Assembly (NCBI RefSeq): GCF_023100805.1
Contig: NZ_CP095855.1
Location: 558,001-622,000 of the forward strand
Direction: 5' to 3'
Length of the DNA: 64,000 bases
Source: Chitinophaga filiformis
GTDB lineage: Bacteria > Bacteroidota > Bacteroidia > Chitinophagales > Chitinophagaceae
The stretch's first letter is position 1; the number at the start of each line of letters is the position of its first letter. A model generated the notes under the pieces. The model searched no databases. It was given only the letters and a program-made list of their open reading frames with translations, and was not told the origin of the DNA. Both the position numbers and the translations under genes were made by a program. Shown here one piece after another: positions 46,500 through 54,953 of this stretch.

Positions 46500-47675
46500 T
46501 TACTTCACACCAAACTTATACACACAAGTAGACTTGTAGGTCTCGCCCGGCTTCAGCACTACTGAAGGGAAGCTTGGCTGGTTAGGAGAATCGGGGTAAT
46601 GCTGTGTTTCCAGGCAGAAAGCTCCGCGGTGAACGTAGGTTTTACCTTCCTTACCCTTATCGGTACCATCCAGGAAGTTACCGCCATAGAACTGCACACC
46701 AGGCTCTGTTGTCCATACCTCCAGGAAACGGCCACTCTGTGGCTCCTGTACGGTAGCGGCCAGCGACAGTTCCTTGCCTTTCTTGTTCAATACATAGTTG
46801 TGGTCGTAGCCTTTACCGAATTTCAGCTGTTCGAAGTCAGCATCTACTCTGTCCCCGATCCTGGTAGGAGTGGTAAAGTCCATTGGAGTACCTTTTACCG
46901 GCTCCAGCTTCCCGGTAGGGATCAGTGTACTGTCAACCGGGGTGAATTTATCTGCATTGATGTACATCACGTGGTCGTTGATGTCTCCGTTGCCGGCACC
47001 ATGCAGGTTAAAGAATGAGTGATTGGTCAGGTTTACTACGGTAGGCTTATCGGTAGTAGCGGTATAATCGATCTTCACCTCGTTACTGTCTGTCAGCTGG
47101 TAGGTAAGCGTGATATCGAGATTGCCGGGATAACCTTCTTCGCCATCTTTTGACAGGTAATGCAGCTTCAGAGTGTGATCATCAGGCTGCTCAGCATCCC
47201 ATACTACGTCGTTGAAACCTTTTTTACCGCCGTGCAGGTGGTTTACGCCATTGTTTGTAGCCAGGCTGTATTCTTTGCCATCCACTTTAAACTTGCCTTT
47301 GGCAATACGGTTACCGTAACGTCCAACGATACCGCCATAATATCTTTCCTTGGTGTTCACATACTGGTCGATGTTGTCATAGCCCAGTTCCACATCGGCC
47401 AGTTGTCCCTGTTTATCAGGAGCCAGCAGGCTAACGATCTTGGCGCCATAGTTTGTGATGGCTACCTGGAGGTTTCCTTTTTTCAGGTGATATAATTTCA
47501 CCTGTTTGCCATCAACCATTTTGTCGAATGCAGCATCTGATATCTGTCCTGCTGAAACAGTGTCTTGATTCGTACTCATACTATCTACTGAATTATTATT
47601 GGTTTTTGCACCAGACTGGCAGGCGCTTATGCTCACCGCGGCTGCCACTGTTAGAAGTGGAATAATGTTTTTCAT
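46500..47675 (-). CDS. galM: Aldose 1-epimerase (galactose mutarotase), exported lipoprotein
   Basis: A 391-residue mutarotase that interconverts alpha and beta anomers of hexoses. The signal is a lipoprotein type (MKNIIPLLTVAAAVSISA-C19), so the enzyme acts in the periplasm or on the surface rather than in the cytosol like E. coli GalM. Conserved segments: YGAKIVSLLAPDKQGQLADVELGYDN, RYGNRIAKGKFKVDGKEYSLATNNGVNHLHGGKKGFNDVVWD (catalytic His region about 145), VVNLTNHSFFNLHGAG (second His) and LEVWTTEPGVQFYGGNFLDG near the C-terminus. It may work with nutrient uptake. Own terminator. Confidence 0.93.
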   Translation of the reverse strand: MKNIIPLLTVAAAVSISACQSGAKTNNNSVDSMSTNQDTVSAGQISDAAFDKMVDGKQVKLYHLKKGNLQVAITNYGAKIVSLLAPDKQGQLADVELGYDNIDQYVNTKERYYGGIVGRYGNRIAKGKFKVDGKEYSLATNNGVNHLHGGKKGFNDVVWDAEQPDDHTLKLHYLSKDGEEGYPGNLDITLTYQLTDSNEVKIDYTATTDKPTVVNLTNHSFFNLHGAGNGDINDHVMYINADKFTPVDSTLIPTGKLEPVKGTPMDFTTPTRIGDRVDADFEQLKFGKGYDHNYVLNKKGKELSLAATVQEPQSGRFLEVWTTEPGVQFYGGNFLDGTDKGKEGKTYVHRGAFCLETQHYPDSPNQPSFPSVVLKPGETYKSTCVYKFGVK

Positions 47676-47812
47676 ATTTGGAAGTTATAAGGGTACAATA
47701 TACGCTTTTCATATTAAAACTGATAGTATTGTACTAATGTAAAACGCTGATCTCCACAAAAAATGCAGCGATCAGCGTTCTATTATAGTATTTTATCTGT
47801 TGCCAGATATTC

Positions 47813-48787
47813 TTACCAGCCCAGCAGGTAAGCAAATATCAATGGCGCTACAATTGTAGCATCAGATTCGACGATGAATTTCGGTGTATTGATGTCCAGT
47901 TTACCCCAGGTGATCTTCTCGTTAGGCACCGCTCCGGAATAAGAACCGTAAGAAGTAGTAGAGTCAGAGATCTGGCAGAAATAGCTCCAGAAAGGCACAT
48001 CATGCCATTCCAGGTCCTGGTACATCATTGGCACCACGCAGATGGGGAAGTCGCCCGCTATACCGCCACCGATCTGGAAGAAGCCTACACCCTTACCAGC
48101 GGAATTGTTCCGGTACCAGTCAGCCAGCCATACCATGTATTCGATACCGCTCTTCATGGTAGAGGCTTTCAGTTCGCCCTTGATGATATAGGAAGCGAAG
48201 ATGTTACCCATGGTGCTATCTTCCCATCCTGGTACTACGATCGGAATATTACGTTCAGCAGCAGCGATCATCCAGCTGTTTTTCGGATCGATCTCGTAGT
48301 GTTCTTTCATAGCGCCGCTCAGCAGCAGCTTGTACATGTACTCGTGCGGGAAATAGCGTTCGCCTTTATCATCCGCCTCTTTCCAGATCTTATGAATATG
48401 TTCCTGTATACGGCGGAAAGCTTCTTCTTCCGGTATGCAGGTATCTGTTACCCTGTTAAAGCCATCCTGCAGCAGATCCCACTCTTCCTGGGGGCTCAGG
48501 TCACGGTAATGAGGAACCCTCTTGTAATGTGTATGTGCTACGAGGTTCATGATATCCTCTTCCAGGTTAGCCCCGGTACAGGAGATAATGTCTACTTTTC
48601 CCTGGCGGATCATTTCCGCGAAAGAAATACCCAGCTCGGCGGTACTCATAGCACCAGCAAGGGATACCAGCATTTTACCGCCCTCCAGTAAATGTGTTTC
48701 ATATCCCTTGGCAGCATCCACCAGTGCAGCCGCGTTAAAGTGGCGGTAGTGGTGCTGGATAAATTGAGAAATAGGCCCTTTATTCAT
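47813..48787 (-). CDS. Deoxyhypusine synthase family protein
   Basis: A 324-residue cytosolic NAD-dependent enzyme homologous to deoxyhypusine synthase. Motifs: LVSLAGAMSTAELGISFAEMIRQGKVDIISCTGANLEEDIMNLVAH (about 41-88), PIVVPGWEDSTMG, FFQIGGGIAGDFPICVVPMM, and the active-site stretch KITWGKLDINTPKFIVESDATIVAPL with the Lys of WGK preserved. In eukaryotes this Lys carries the butylamine from spermidine to eIF5A. Bacteria lack eIF5A, so the bacterial homologue probably acts on a small amine such as putrescine or spermidine. A 5' terminator of the neighbouring gene isolates it. Confidence 0.92.
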   Translation of the reverse strand: MNKGPISQFIQHHYRHFNAAALVDAAKGYETHLLEGGKMLVSLAGAMSTAELGISFAEMIRQGKVDIISCTGANLEEDIMNLVAHTHYKRVPHYRDLSPQEEWDLLQDGFNRVTDTCIPEEEAFRRIQEHIHKIWKEADDKGERYFPHEYMYKLLLSGAMKEHYEIDPKNSWMIAAAERNIPIVVPGWEDSTMGNIFASYIIKGELKASTMKSGIEYMVWLADWYRNNSAGKGVGFFQIGGGIAGDFPICVVPMMYQDLEWHDVPFWSYFCQISDSTTSYGSYSGAVPNEKITWGKLDINTPKFIVESDATIVAPLIFAYLLGW

Positions 48788-48846
48788 GTCCGTTTATAAG
48801 TTTAAAATCCAATAGAGAACGGCAAAGGTAAGGAATTAAAAAAAAT

Positions 48847-48876
48847 AGCCCATAATAGCTGCCGCTACTATGGACT
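48847..48876 (-). terminator. Terminator of the PepSY-like gene
   Basis: In minus-strand RNA a 13-bp stem (48876-48864 with 48859-48847, two G-U pairs) carries a GGCA loop and a run of T residues after TA, 36 nt past the stop at 48913. Confidence 0.75.
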
Positions 48877-48912
48877 ATACTGACTATGGACTTTCAACTG
48901 ATGAACTGATGT

Positions 48913-49437
48913 CTAAACTTTCTTCATGTTCTGGTAAACACTCAGGTCGCCGTTAGCTCCTGACTTGATCACTTTCCATGTTTTTTCACCTTCCAGTGTT
49001 ACATAATAAACGGTTGAGCCTTCACTGTCAAATTCTACTACCCAGCGGATCTTGTCCTTAGGATAACGTTTTGCCAGTTTGTTGGATACAGCCAGCGGCA
49101 GGTACTGCTCGTCAATATAACGGCGGGTAGCCAGCAGGTTACCATCCCCGTCAAAGTAAGCAGTTACGCTGCGTGCGTTCAGACTGAACTTAGCCATAAA
49201 CGTCTTGTTGTCTTCACTGTACCATTTAACATCTGAAGCACCGGCAAACTCTTTGTTAAGCGCCTGTTTCAGTTTGGTAGTGGCTTCCATTTCCTTGGTG
49301 CCAGCAAAGGCAAATTGTGTTGAGAAGAAAAGTACTGCAGCAAATACGAGCAGCATTCTTCTGAACCGGTTACCTTGCAACCGGTTGGCATCCACAGATG
49401 CATTGATGTTGTTGATTGAATTGATACGAGGTTTCAT
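48913..49437 (-). CDS. PepSY-like exported protein
   Basis: A 174-residue protein with an extended n-region (about 27 residues) before a signal helix MLLVFAAVLFFSTQFAFA-G. The mature part has the beta-lactamase-inhibitor-like/PepSY_like pattern: LKQALNKEFAGASDVKWYSEDNKTFMAKFSLNARSVTAYFDGDGNLLATRRYI and VVEFDSEGSTVYYVTLEGEKTWKVIKSGANGDLSVYQNMKK. These small periplasmic proteins are abundant in Bacteroidota, role unknown. The promoter at 49470-49502 places transcription start about 27 nt before the ATG at 49437, which supports the long start over 49356. Confidence 0.82.
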   Translation of the reverse strand: MKPRINSINNINASVDANRLQGNRFRRMLLVFAAVLFFSTQFAFAGTKEMEATTKLKQALNKEFAGASDVKWYSEDNKTFMAKFSLNARSVTAYFDGDGNLLATRRYIDEQYLPLAVSNKLAKRYPKDKIRWVVEFDSEGSTVYYVTLEGEKTWKVIKSGANGDLSVYQNMKKV

Positions 49438-49954
49438 GGCGGAAACTTTTTTGGTTTGTTTTTGTGATGTAAATGTACATGTAATAGAAGGTGCAGGTCA
49501 AATGCTTTGTTATAAGTGGATACGCTAGATTAATTGGCTAAAGCCACTTATATCGCCGGCATACTGAACTTACTTCCTCTTTCCACATACTTCCTTTGCC
49601 ATGCACATGTTGCGCTGAAAGCCCGATTGTTGCAAAGGTCTCCGTTAAGCTTTTGTTAAACTGGACGGAAATTCAGGATCATTGACGAATGGAATTCATT
49701 GCAGTTCTCTTGTCCCTTTACCAATGGTTAACGATCGTTGTTCACTGTTTCACTTCGGGTTGTTATCAACATGACGATACAAATGTCAGCACATTTTTCT
49801 TTGCCGGCAATCACCATATATGGTATAAAAACTCACCTAAAGCGGTGATTTAACAAATTGATTGACAGTCTTAACACACACGTAACATACAAGCTGTATA
49901 AGCATCGCGGCAGGCAAAATACAGTAGCTGCAAAAGTTGTTCTATCTTCAGTGT
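49438..49954. other. Intergenic region before the ACP phosphodiesterase gene
   Basis: No supported gene. It holds the PepSY-like promoter, a 9-bp inverted repeat TATAAGTGG/CCACTTATA (49511-49552, long loop), and a 10-bp palindrome AACGATCGTT (49730-49739). Otherwise AT-rich; I see no further structure. Confidence 0.5.
49470..49502 (-). promoter_or_regulatory. Promoter of the PepSY-like gene
   Basis: Minus-strand TTTG (49502-49499), 21 nt, TACATTTA (49477-49470). Confidence 0.6.
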
Positions 49955-50536
49955 ATGAACTACCTGGCCCACGCATATCTTTCCTTTCACGATCAGTCCC
50001 TTATAGTGGGCAATATGATTGCCGACTATGTAAAAGGCAAGCAATGGCAGGAATATGCCCCGGACATACAGCAGGGCATACAGCTACACAGGGCCATTGA
50101 TAACTTTACGGATACACATCCCGTTACAATGGCCGCCAGGGAATACTTCCAGCCCTCATGCGGCAGGTATAGCGCCGTGTTCATCGACATTGTATACGAT
50201 CATTTCCTGGCCACAGATCCTGCTATCTTTACTGATGTAACCTTGTCTGCTTTTTCAAAGGAGATATATGCTGCTTTAGCCGGTCATCATGCAATACTAC
50301 CGCCTGTATTCCAGCAGGTGTTTCACCATATGCGGCAACATGACTGGTTGTATGGATACAAGTTTATGGACGGTATTTACAGGAGCTTCAGCGGTATTGT
50401 ACACAGGGCCAAATACCTTGAAGTAACGGCAGATGCTCCTTTTGCTGTACTGCAGGAACATTATGACACACTTGCTGCCCATTACCGTACATTCTTTCCC
50501 GAATTGACAGCCTTCGTTAAAACTTACCCGCATTAA
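49955..50536 (+). CDS. Acyl carrier protein phosphodiesterase-like protein
   Basis: A 193-residue AcpH-family protein from the ATG at 49955 (MNYLAHAYLSFHDQSLIVGNMIADYVKG); the frame is open to a TTG at 49937 but that is not needed. AcpH removes 4'-phosphopantetheine from acyl carrier protein. HD-like residues are visible: IQLHRAIDNFTDTHPV, VFIDIVYDHFLATDP and MRQHDWLYGYKFMDGIYRSFSGIVHRAKYL. The start is preceded, with a 4-nt gap, by TATCTTCA, a weak -7 match. Confidence 0.88.
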   Translation: MNYLAHAYLSFHDQSLIVGNMIADYVKGKQWQEYAPDIQQGIQLHRAIDNFTDTHPVTMAAREYFQPSCGRYSAVFIDIVYDHFLATDPAIFTDVTLSAFSKEIYAALAGHHAILPPVFQQVFHHMRQHDWLYGYKFMDGIYRSFSGIVHRAKYLEVTADAPFAVLQEHYDTLAAHYRTFFPELTAFVKTYPH

Positions 50537-50540
50537 ATCG

Positions 50541-50548
50541 TAGGTTTG
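50541..50548 (+). promoter_or_regulatory. -7 box of the DUF2911 gene
   Basis: TAGGTTTG (TAnnTTTG) just after the previous stop codon; leader of about 33 nt to the ATG at 50585. Confidence 0.5.
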
Positions 50549-50584
50549 CACTATTATTCTTAACATCTGAATTGATAGCCAACA

Positions 50585-51205
50585 ATGAAAAATTTAGTAC
50601 GAGTAATGCTGCTTATCGCCATAGCAGGCCTCACCAGTCTTTCAAGCTATGCGCAGGACAAAAAGATGCCCCCTTTAGATGCCAGCCCTATGGACATGGC
50701 ATATTATCCTGTAATGTATCCCTACGTAGTGAAAGTAAAAGGAGAACCCGGATCACTGGTAGCACGTGTTATTTACAGCCGTCCACAGAAAAAAGGCAGA
50801 AAGATCTTTGGTGAACTGGAATCTTATGGCGAGATCTATCGCCTCGGGGCCAACGAAGCCACAGAGATAGAGTTTTTCCGTCCTGTTGTAATCGGTGGCA
50901 AAACCATTCCTAAAGGCCGTTATACGCTTTACGCGCAGCTTTCGGAACAGAAATGGACAATGATCGTTAACCGTGAAACAGACATCTGGGGCGCGTTTAA
51001 ATACGATCAGCACAAAGATGTAGTGAGAACAGATGTGCCGGTTGCTAAACTGACCACGCCTGTAGAACCGTTCACCATCGTTTTCGAGAAAGCAGATTAT
51101 GGCGCTAACCTGGTAGTAGCATGGGATACAACCAGCGTGAGCCTGCCTATTAAATTCTCCGAAAAAGCACCTGTAGCCGTTGCAAAGGCTGACAAGAAGA
51201 AATAA
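50585..51205 (+). CDS. DUF2911 exported protein
   Basis: A 206-residue protein with a signal peptide (MKNLVRVMLLIAIAGLTSLSSYA-Q). The DUF2911 domain is recognised by VARVIYSRPQKKGRKIFGELESYGEIYRLGANEATEIEFFRPVVIGGKTIPKGRYTLYAQLSEQKWTMIVNRETDIWGAF and EPFTIVFEKADYGANLVVAWDTTSVSLPIKF. It is predicted to be an all-beta periplasmic protein, abundant in Bacteroidota, of unknown function. The Lys-rich tail (ADKKK) is typical. It ends in a very strong terminator at 51311-51360. Confidence 0.92.
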   Translation: MKNLVRVMLLIAIAGLTSLSSYAQDKKMPPLDASPMDMAYYPVMYPYVVKVKGEPGSLVARVIYSRPQKKGRKIFGELESYGEIYRLGANEATEIEFFRPVVIGGKTIPKGRYTLYAQLSEQKWTMIVNRETDIWGAFKYDQHKDVVRTDVPVAKLTTPVEPFTIVFEKADYGANLVVAWDTTSVSLPIKFSEKAPVAVAKADKKK

Positions 51206-51310
51206 CCAGTTATTATGATCATCAGCTGTGAACGGCAGATCAACATGTGAACGGGAGAATGCCTCACCCCCATTACAATAAAGAAGTTTACACCACAGAA
51301 AGAATAAAAG

Positions 51311-51360
51311 ATTAAAAAGCGAAGAGGGAATAGCAAGCTATTCCCTCTTCGCTTTTTAAT
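51311..51360. terminator. Strong bidirectional terminator
   Basis: Perfect 24-bp arms (51311-51334 and 51337-51360) with an AA loop. The outer ends are ATTAAAAAGC and GCTTTTTAAT, so it terminates in both directions. It closes the DUF2911 unit. Confidence 0.9.
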
Positions 51361-51373
51361 TAAGTAAGAAAAA

Positions 51374-51391
51374 GGCGGTAAGATTACCGCC
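51374..51391 (-). repeat. Hairpin element, copy 2 (GGCGGTAAGATTACCGCC)
   Basis: Perfect 8-bp arms around GA, with TTTTT after the stem on the minus strand. The core and its flank AACCATATCCTA resemble the element at 11881-11904 (flank AACCAAAATCTA). It lies 13 nt beyond the strong terminator at 51311-51360. The following stretch to 51712 has no supported gene. One 20-codon plus-strand frame (51413-51475, MKNLFKCRANYCAETTVSAE) starts 21 nt after the hairpin. Confidence 0.6.
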
Positions 51392-51686
51392 CACGAATTT
51401 TAACCATATCCTATGAAAAACCTTTTCAAATGTAGGGCGAATTACTGCGCGGAAACTACGGTTTCGGCTGAGTGAACAAATTTTGTTCGTGAATGTTGCA
51501 TTTTCTTCCGTGAAGGACCTTTTGAAAGCGATTTCGGACAAAAACCAGTACAGTAGGGCGTATTTATACTTCAGCCTGGTCTTGCGTAAAACTACTTATT
51601 TAGCTTTTTCATCATCTGATAAGCTATCTTATTGGCTGTCTTCAAGATAGCATTCACAGCACAGGCCATACGCTGAACTTTTACCC

Positions 51687-51720
51687 TTTATTCGCCGCAA
51701 TGCCGGAATTAGTACCTTTG
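51687..51720 (+). promoter_or_regulatory. Promoter of the cystathionine gamma-synthase gene
   Basis: TTTA (51687-51690), 22 nt, TACCTTTG (51713-51720), followed by a leader of about 40 nt. No SAM riboswitch is recognisable in the leader. Confidence 0.6.
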
Positions 51721-51764
51721 GAACTTTCAGACTAACAGATCATCTCATAACAAATATTTCAGGC

Positions 51765-52904
51765 ATGAAGCTCGGAACTAAACTCATACACGCAGGCGTA
51801 AGCCCGGATCCATCAACCGGGGCCATCATGACCCCTATCTTTCAGACATCCACTTATGTACAAAGCGCCCCCGGCCAGCATAAAGGCTATGAATACGCCC
51901 GTACACAAAACCCCACCCGCGATGCGTTGCAGGATGCCCTGGCTGCCATCGAGAATGGTAAATACGGCATCTCATTCGGTAGTGGCCTGGCCGCGACCGA
52001 TGCAGTGCTAAAGCTGCTCAACCCGGGCGATGAGGTTATTGCCTCCAACGACCTGTATGGCGGCACTTACCGAATTTTCACCAAAGTATTTGAGCGCTAC
52101 GGCATTAAATTCCATTTTATAGGTATGCAGGAGGCAGAGAACATCCGGAAGTATGTCAACGCCAACACAAAGCTGATCTGGATAGAAACGCCTACCAACC
52201 CGCTGCTGAACATCATCGACATTGCTGCCAGCGCCAGGATAGCGCAGGAACATAATATCCTGCTTTGCGTAGACAATACCTTTGCTTCTCCTTATCTTCA
52301 GAATCCGCTGGACCTGGGTGCACATATTGTTGTACACAGCGCTACCAAATACCTGGGCGGTCACAGCGATGTGGTACACGGCGCCATTGTTGTAAAAGAT
52401 GAAGCGCTGGCCAAACAGCTCTATTTCATACAGAACAGCTGCGGAGCAGTACCCGGGCCGCAGGACTGCTTCCTGGTATTGCGCGGATTAAAAACGCTGC
52501 ACGTACGTATGCAGCGGCATTGTGAAAACGGCGCCGCTGTAGCCAATTTCCTTCGTCAGCATCCCAAAGTTGCCAAAGTATACTGGTGTGGCTTTGAGGA
52601 TCATCCTAATCATCATATTGCCAAACAGCAAATGAGGGGTTTTGGTGGCATGATCTCCTTCACGCTTAAAGATGACAGTCAGGAGGCTGCCTTTAAAGTG
52701 CTGAGCGGTACCCATCTGTTCTCGCTGGCCGAATCGCTCGGCGGCGTGGAATCGCTGATAGGACACCCTGCCAGTATGACCCATGCGTCCATACCAAGAG
52801 AAGACCGTATTGCCAATGGCCTGGTAGATTCCCTCATCCGCCTCAGCGTAGGTATCGAAGATGCCGAAGATCTAATTGCCGACCTCGGGAAAGCCATCGG
52901 ATAA
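51765..52904 (+). CDS. metB: Cystathionine gamma-synthase / PLP-dependent trans-sulfuration enzyme
   Basis: A 379-residue Cys/Met-metabolism PLP enzyme joining cysteine to an activated homoserine in methionine synthesis, or cleaving cystathionine. Motifs: TKLIHAGVSPDPSTGAIMTPIFQTSTYVQ, YEYARTQNPTRDALQDALAAIENG, FGSGLAATDAVL, SNDLYGGTYR, IWIETPTNPLLNIID, CVDNTFASPYLQNPLDLGAHIVVHSATKYLGGHSDVVHG (PLP Lys in SATKY, near residue 198) and ESLGGVESLIGHPASMTHASI. MetB and cystathionine gamma-lyase cannot be told apart safely from sequence alone. Own promoter, single gene. Confidence 0.93.
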   Translation: MKLGTKLIHAGVSPDPSTGAIMTPIFQTSTYVQSAPGQHKGYEYARTQNPTRDALQDALAAIENGKYGISFGSGLAATDAVLKLLNPGDEVIASNDLYGGTYRIFTKVFERYGIKFHFIGMQEAENIRKYVNANTKLIWIETPTNPLLNIIDIAASARIAQEHNILLCVDNTFASPYLQNPLDLGAHIVVHSATKYLGGHSDVVHGAIVVKDEALAKQLYFIQNSCGAVPGPQDCFLVLRGLKTLHVRMQRHCENGAAVANFLRQHPKVAKVYWCGFEDHPNHHIAKQQMRGFGGMISFTLKDDSQEAAFKVLSGTHLFSLAESLGGVESLIGHPASMTHASIPREDRIANGLVDSLIRLSVGIEDAEDLIADLGKAIG

Positions 52905-52925
52905 TCATAGTTACTTTCCGGAATC

Positions 52926-52982
52926 AGGACAGTAAAGTTTGAGGGTGTATGTATACCCAATGCATCCTCAAACTTACATCCT
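52926..52982. repeat. Extended imperfect hairpin after metB
   Basis: AAGTTTGAGGGTG (52935-52947) pairs with CATCCTCAAACTT (52963-52975) through one G-U. The flanking CAGGA/TCCTG pair extends the stem. There is no T tract, so a classical terminator is unlikely. The rest of the gap to 53158 is unremarkable. Confidence 0.6.
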
Positions 52983-53157
52983 GCCAAAAGAACCGGTCAT
53001 CCTGCTCAAGACTACTCACAAATACTCACTATCAGTACTCTATAAAAGATAAACCCTTATCTATATAAATTCCTGTAGTGTGAACATCTTTCCTTATTTT
53101 TCGGACTGCCGGCGTACCGCACTCCGGAGTCATCAGCACTAAACCGAGCATACCATT

Positions 53158-53931
53158 ATGAAATTCCAGCAACTGAAGACTTTTTTAGACGCAAAAGCGG
53201 AACACTATAATACCCCGGAGTTTATTCCCGGCGATCCTATATGCATCCCGCACAGGTTTACGAAACTTCAGGACATTGAAATTTCCGGTTTGTTTGCCGC
53301 CATTCTTGCCTGGGGCAACCGTACCACTATTATTAATAAGTGTACGGAGCTGATGAAACTGATGGATGACGCCCCTTACGACTTCATCGTCAACCATAAA
53401 CCCAAAGAGCGGATGAAACTACTCCAGTTCTGCCACCGGACATTTAACGGAGTAGACCTGATGTATTTTGTAGAATTTCTCCAGGGATATTATACAGACA
53501 TCACTTCCCTTGAATTTGCCTTCAGCGGACATATCACCCCGGATGACGAAACTATTGAAAATGCCCTCCGCGGCTTTCACCACATGTTCTTCCTGCCGGA
53601 ACACCCGGAAAGGACCCGGAAGCATATTTCAACGCCTGCGAGAAATTCCGCCTGTAAAAGATTGAATATGTACCTTCGCTGGATGGTCAGGAAAGATGAA
53701 AATGGCGTGGATTTTGGACTATGGCAGCATATTCAGCCATCTCAGCTGGTATGCCCGATGGATGTGCATGTTGGAAGAGTGGCCACCAGGCTGGGATTGA
53801 TCCCTGCTGCAAAATCAGATTGGAAAACAGCGCTTGAACTTACCAGGCAACTCAGGCAACTGGACCCGCTGGACCCTGCCAAATATGATTTTGCCCTTTT
53901 CGGCCTGGGTGTAATTGAAAAGTATGTATAA
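53158..53931 (+). CDS. TIGR02757-family (DUF2400) protein
   Basis: A 257-residue protein of a family restricted mainly to Bacteroidota and a few others. Recognised by DPICIPHRFTKLQDIEISGLFAAILAWGNRTTIINKCTELMKLMD, CKRLNMYLRWMVRKDENGVDFGLWQHIQPSQLVCPMDVHVGRVATRLGL and LTRQLRQLDPLDPAKYDFALFGLG. The helical architecture and the LRWMVR...PMDVH segment resemble HhH-type DNA glycosylases, so a DNA-related role is possible but unproven. The DUF6263 gene follows 13 nt later. Confidence 0.9.
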   Translation: MKFQQLKTFLDAKAEHYNTPEFIPGDPICIPHRFTKLQDIEISGLFAAILAWGNRTTIINKCTELMKLMDDAPYDFIVNHKPKERMKLLQFCHRTFNGVDLMYFVEFLQGYYTDITSLEFAFSGHITPDDETIENALRGFHHMFFLPEHPERTRKHISTPARNSACKRLNMYLRWMVRKDENGVDFGLWQHIQPSQLVCPMDVHVGRVATRLGLIPAAKSDWKTALELTRQLRQLDPLDPAKYDFALFGLGVIEKYV

Positions 53932-53944
53932 TAAATATAGCGTA

Positions 53945-54904
53945 ATGATGAAGCGATTTTTGGTGTCAATGGCGATGGGAGCAGTACTGGCTCTTCCTGT
54001 AAAAGCCCAGTCAGATGAACAAAGAGATTATGTAGACCTTGGCTACAGCTTTCAGAAGGGACAACAGTTTGAACTGAAACAGGAGAGCCGCAGTGAAACA
54101 TATACTACTGTGGATGATATAATGCAACGCGTAACCCGCGACTTCAACAACACCATTAGTATTGATATTGACGACGTCGTTCCCGGCCATGCCTACCTTA
54201 CCTTCCGGTATAAAGAGCTCAAATTCAATTTCAACGCACGCAACCAGAACATTCTCGTTGACGCTAATGTGCCGAATGATAAAGAACCTTTCCAGGCTGC
54301 CCTGAAAAGTATACTGGACCATCCTTTTACTGTAGATATTTCTTCTACCGGTTTCATTAACAAGATCACAGGACTAGATGAGTTGCTCGATAAAGCTTCC
54401 GCTACCTTCACCAAACTGAAAGAGGATGAGCAGGAAGCCTATAAGAAGCTCATGAAAGACCAGTTTGGGACCAATGCCTTCCGCTCATGGCTGGAACAGC
54501 TCCTGGTAATATACCCGGTGCGCAGCATTAAAACCGGTACCCGCTGGGAAGAGAATGTACCGATCCGCACAGGCCTGGTTGGTAGTATTGACCTGTACTG
54601 GAACCTGCAGACCTGGGATGCCAAAACAGCGAAGATCAACGGTACCGGCAAAGTCTCTACTAATAAAGTGGAAACCTTCACCCTTGAAGATGGTATACAG
54701 GCTACTGCCGAGATCAGCGGAGACATCATGAGCAACTATCTCATAGATCGTAGTACCGGCTTACCCAGCATCTGTGCACAGAATACGGAGATGAACGGTA
54801 CTTACACCTATAAGGCTAATAAGGCTAAACGGATCAAGAAAGACATCAAGGTGCCGGTGAAGATCGTGACCAATGCCTCTTACAAGATCAAACAAATGAA
54901 ATAA
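53945..54904 (+). CDS. DUF6263-like exported protein
   Basis: A 319-residue protein with a signal peptide (MMKRFLVSMAMGAVLALPVKA-Q). Two ATGs in tandem (53945, 53948) are equally likely starts; an upstream frame start at 53915 overlaps the preceding gene and is not credible. The mature protein is beta-rich: YSFQKGQQFELKQESRSETYTTVDDIMQRVTRDFNNTISIDI, HPFTVDISSTGFINKITGLDELLDKA, VYPVRSIKTGTRWEEN-like and ISGDIMSNYLIDRSTGLPSICAQNTEMNGTYTY. Probably periplasmic, function unknown. Confidence 0.8.
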   Translation: MMKRFLVSMAMGAVLALPVKAQSDEQRDYVDLGYSFQKGQQFELKQESRSETYTTVDDIMQRVTRDFNNTISIDIDDVVPGHAYLTFRYKELKFNFNARNQNILVDANVPNDKEPFQAALKSILDHPFTVDISSTGFINKITGLDELLDKASATFTKLKEDEQEAYKKLMKDQFGTNAFRSWLEQLLVIYPVRSIKTGTRWEENVPIRTGLVGSIDLYWNLQTWDAKTAKINGTGKVSTNKVETFTLEDGIQATAEISGDIMSNYLIDRSTGLPSICAQNTEMNGTYTYKANKAKRIKKDIKVPVKIVTNASYKIKQMK

Positions 54905-54909
54905 CATAG

Positions 54910-54938
54910 AAAAGGTCCCGTCTGAGACGGGACCTTTT
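54910..54938. terminator. Bidirectional terminator after the DUF6263 gene
   Basis: Perfect 13-bp arms AAAAGGTCCCGTC and GACGGGACCTTTT with a TGA loop and a further T. It ends only 16 nt before the next start codon. Confidence 0.85.
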
Positions 54939-54953
54939 TATTCATCGTCGTGT

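Noticed and set aside
51356..51541. 61-codon minus-strand frame
   Set aside because: It crosses the strong terminator end and the 51374 hairpin; no protein-like pattern.
51541..51764. Possible SAM riboswitch upstream of the cystathionine gamma-synthase gene
   Set aside because: No recognisable SAM-I or SAM-II core or conserved stem in the leader; only a promoter is supported.
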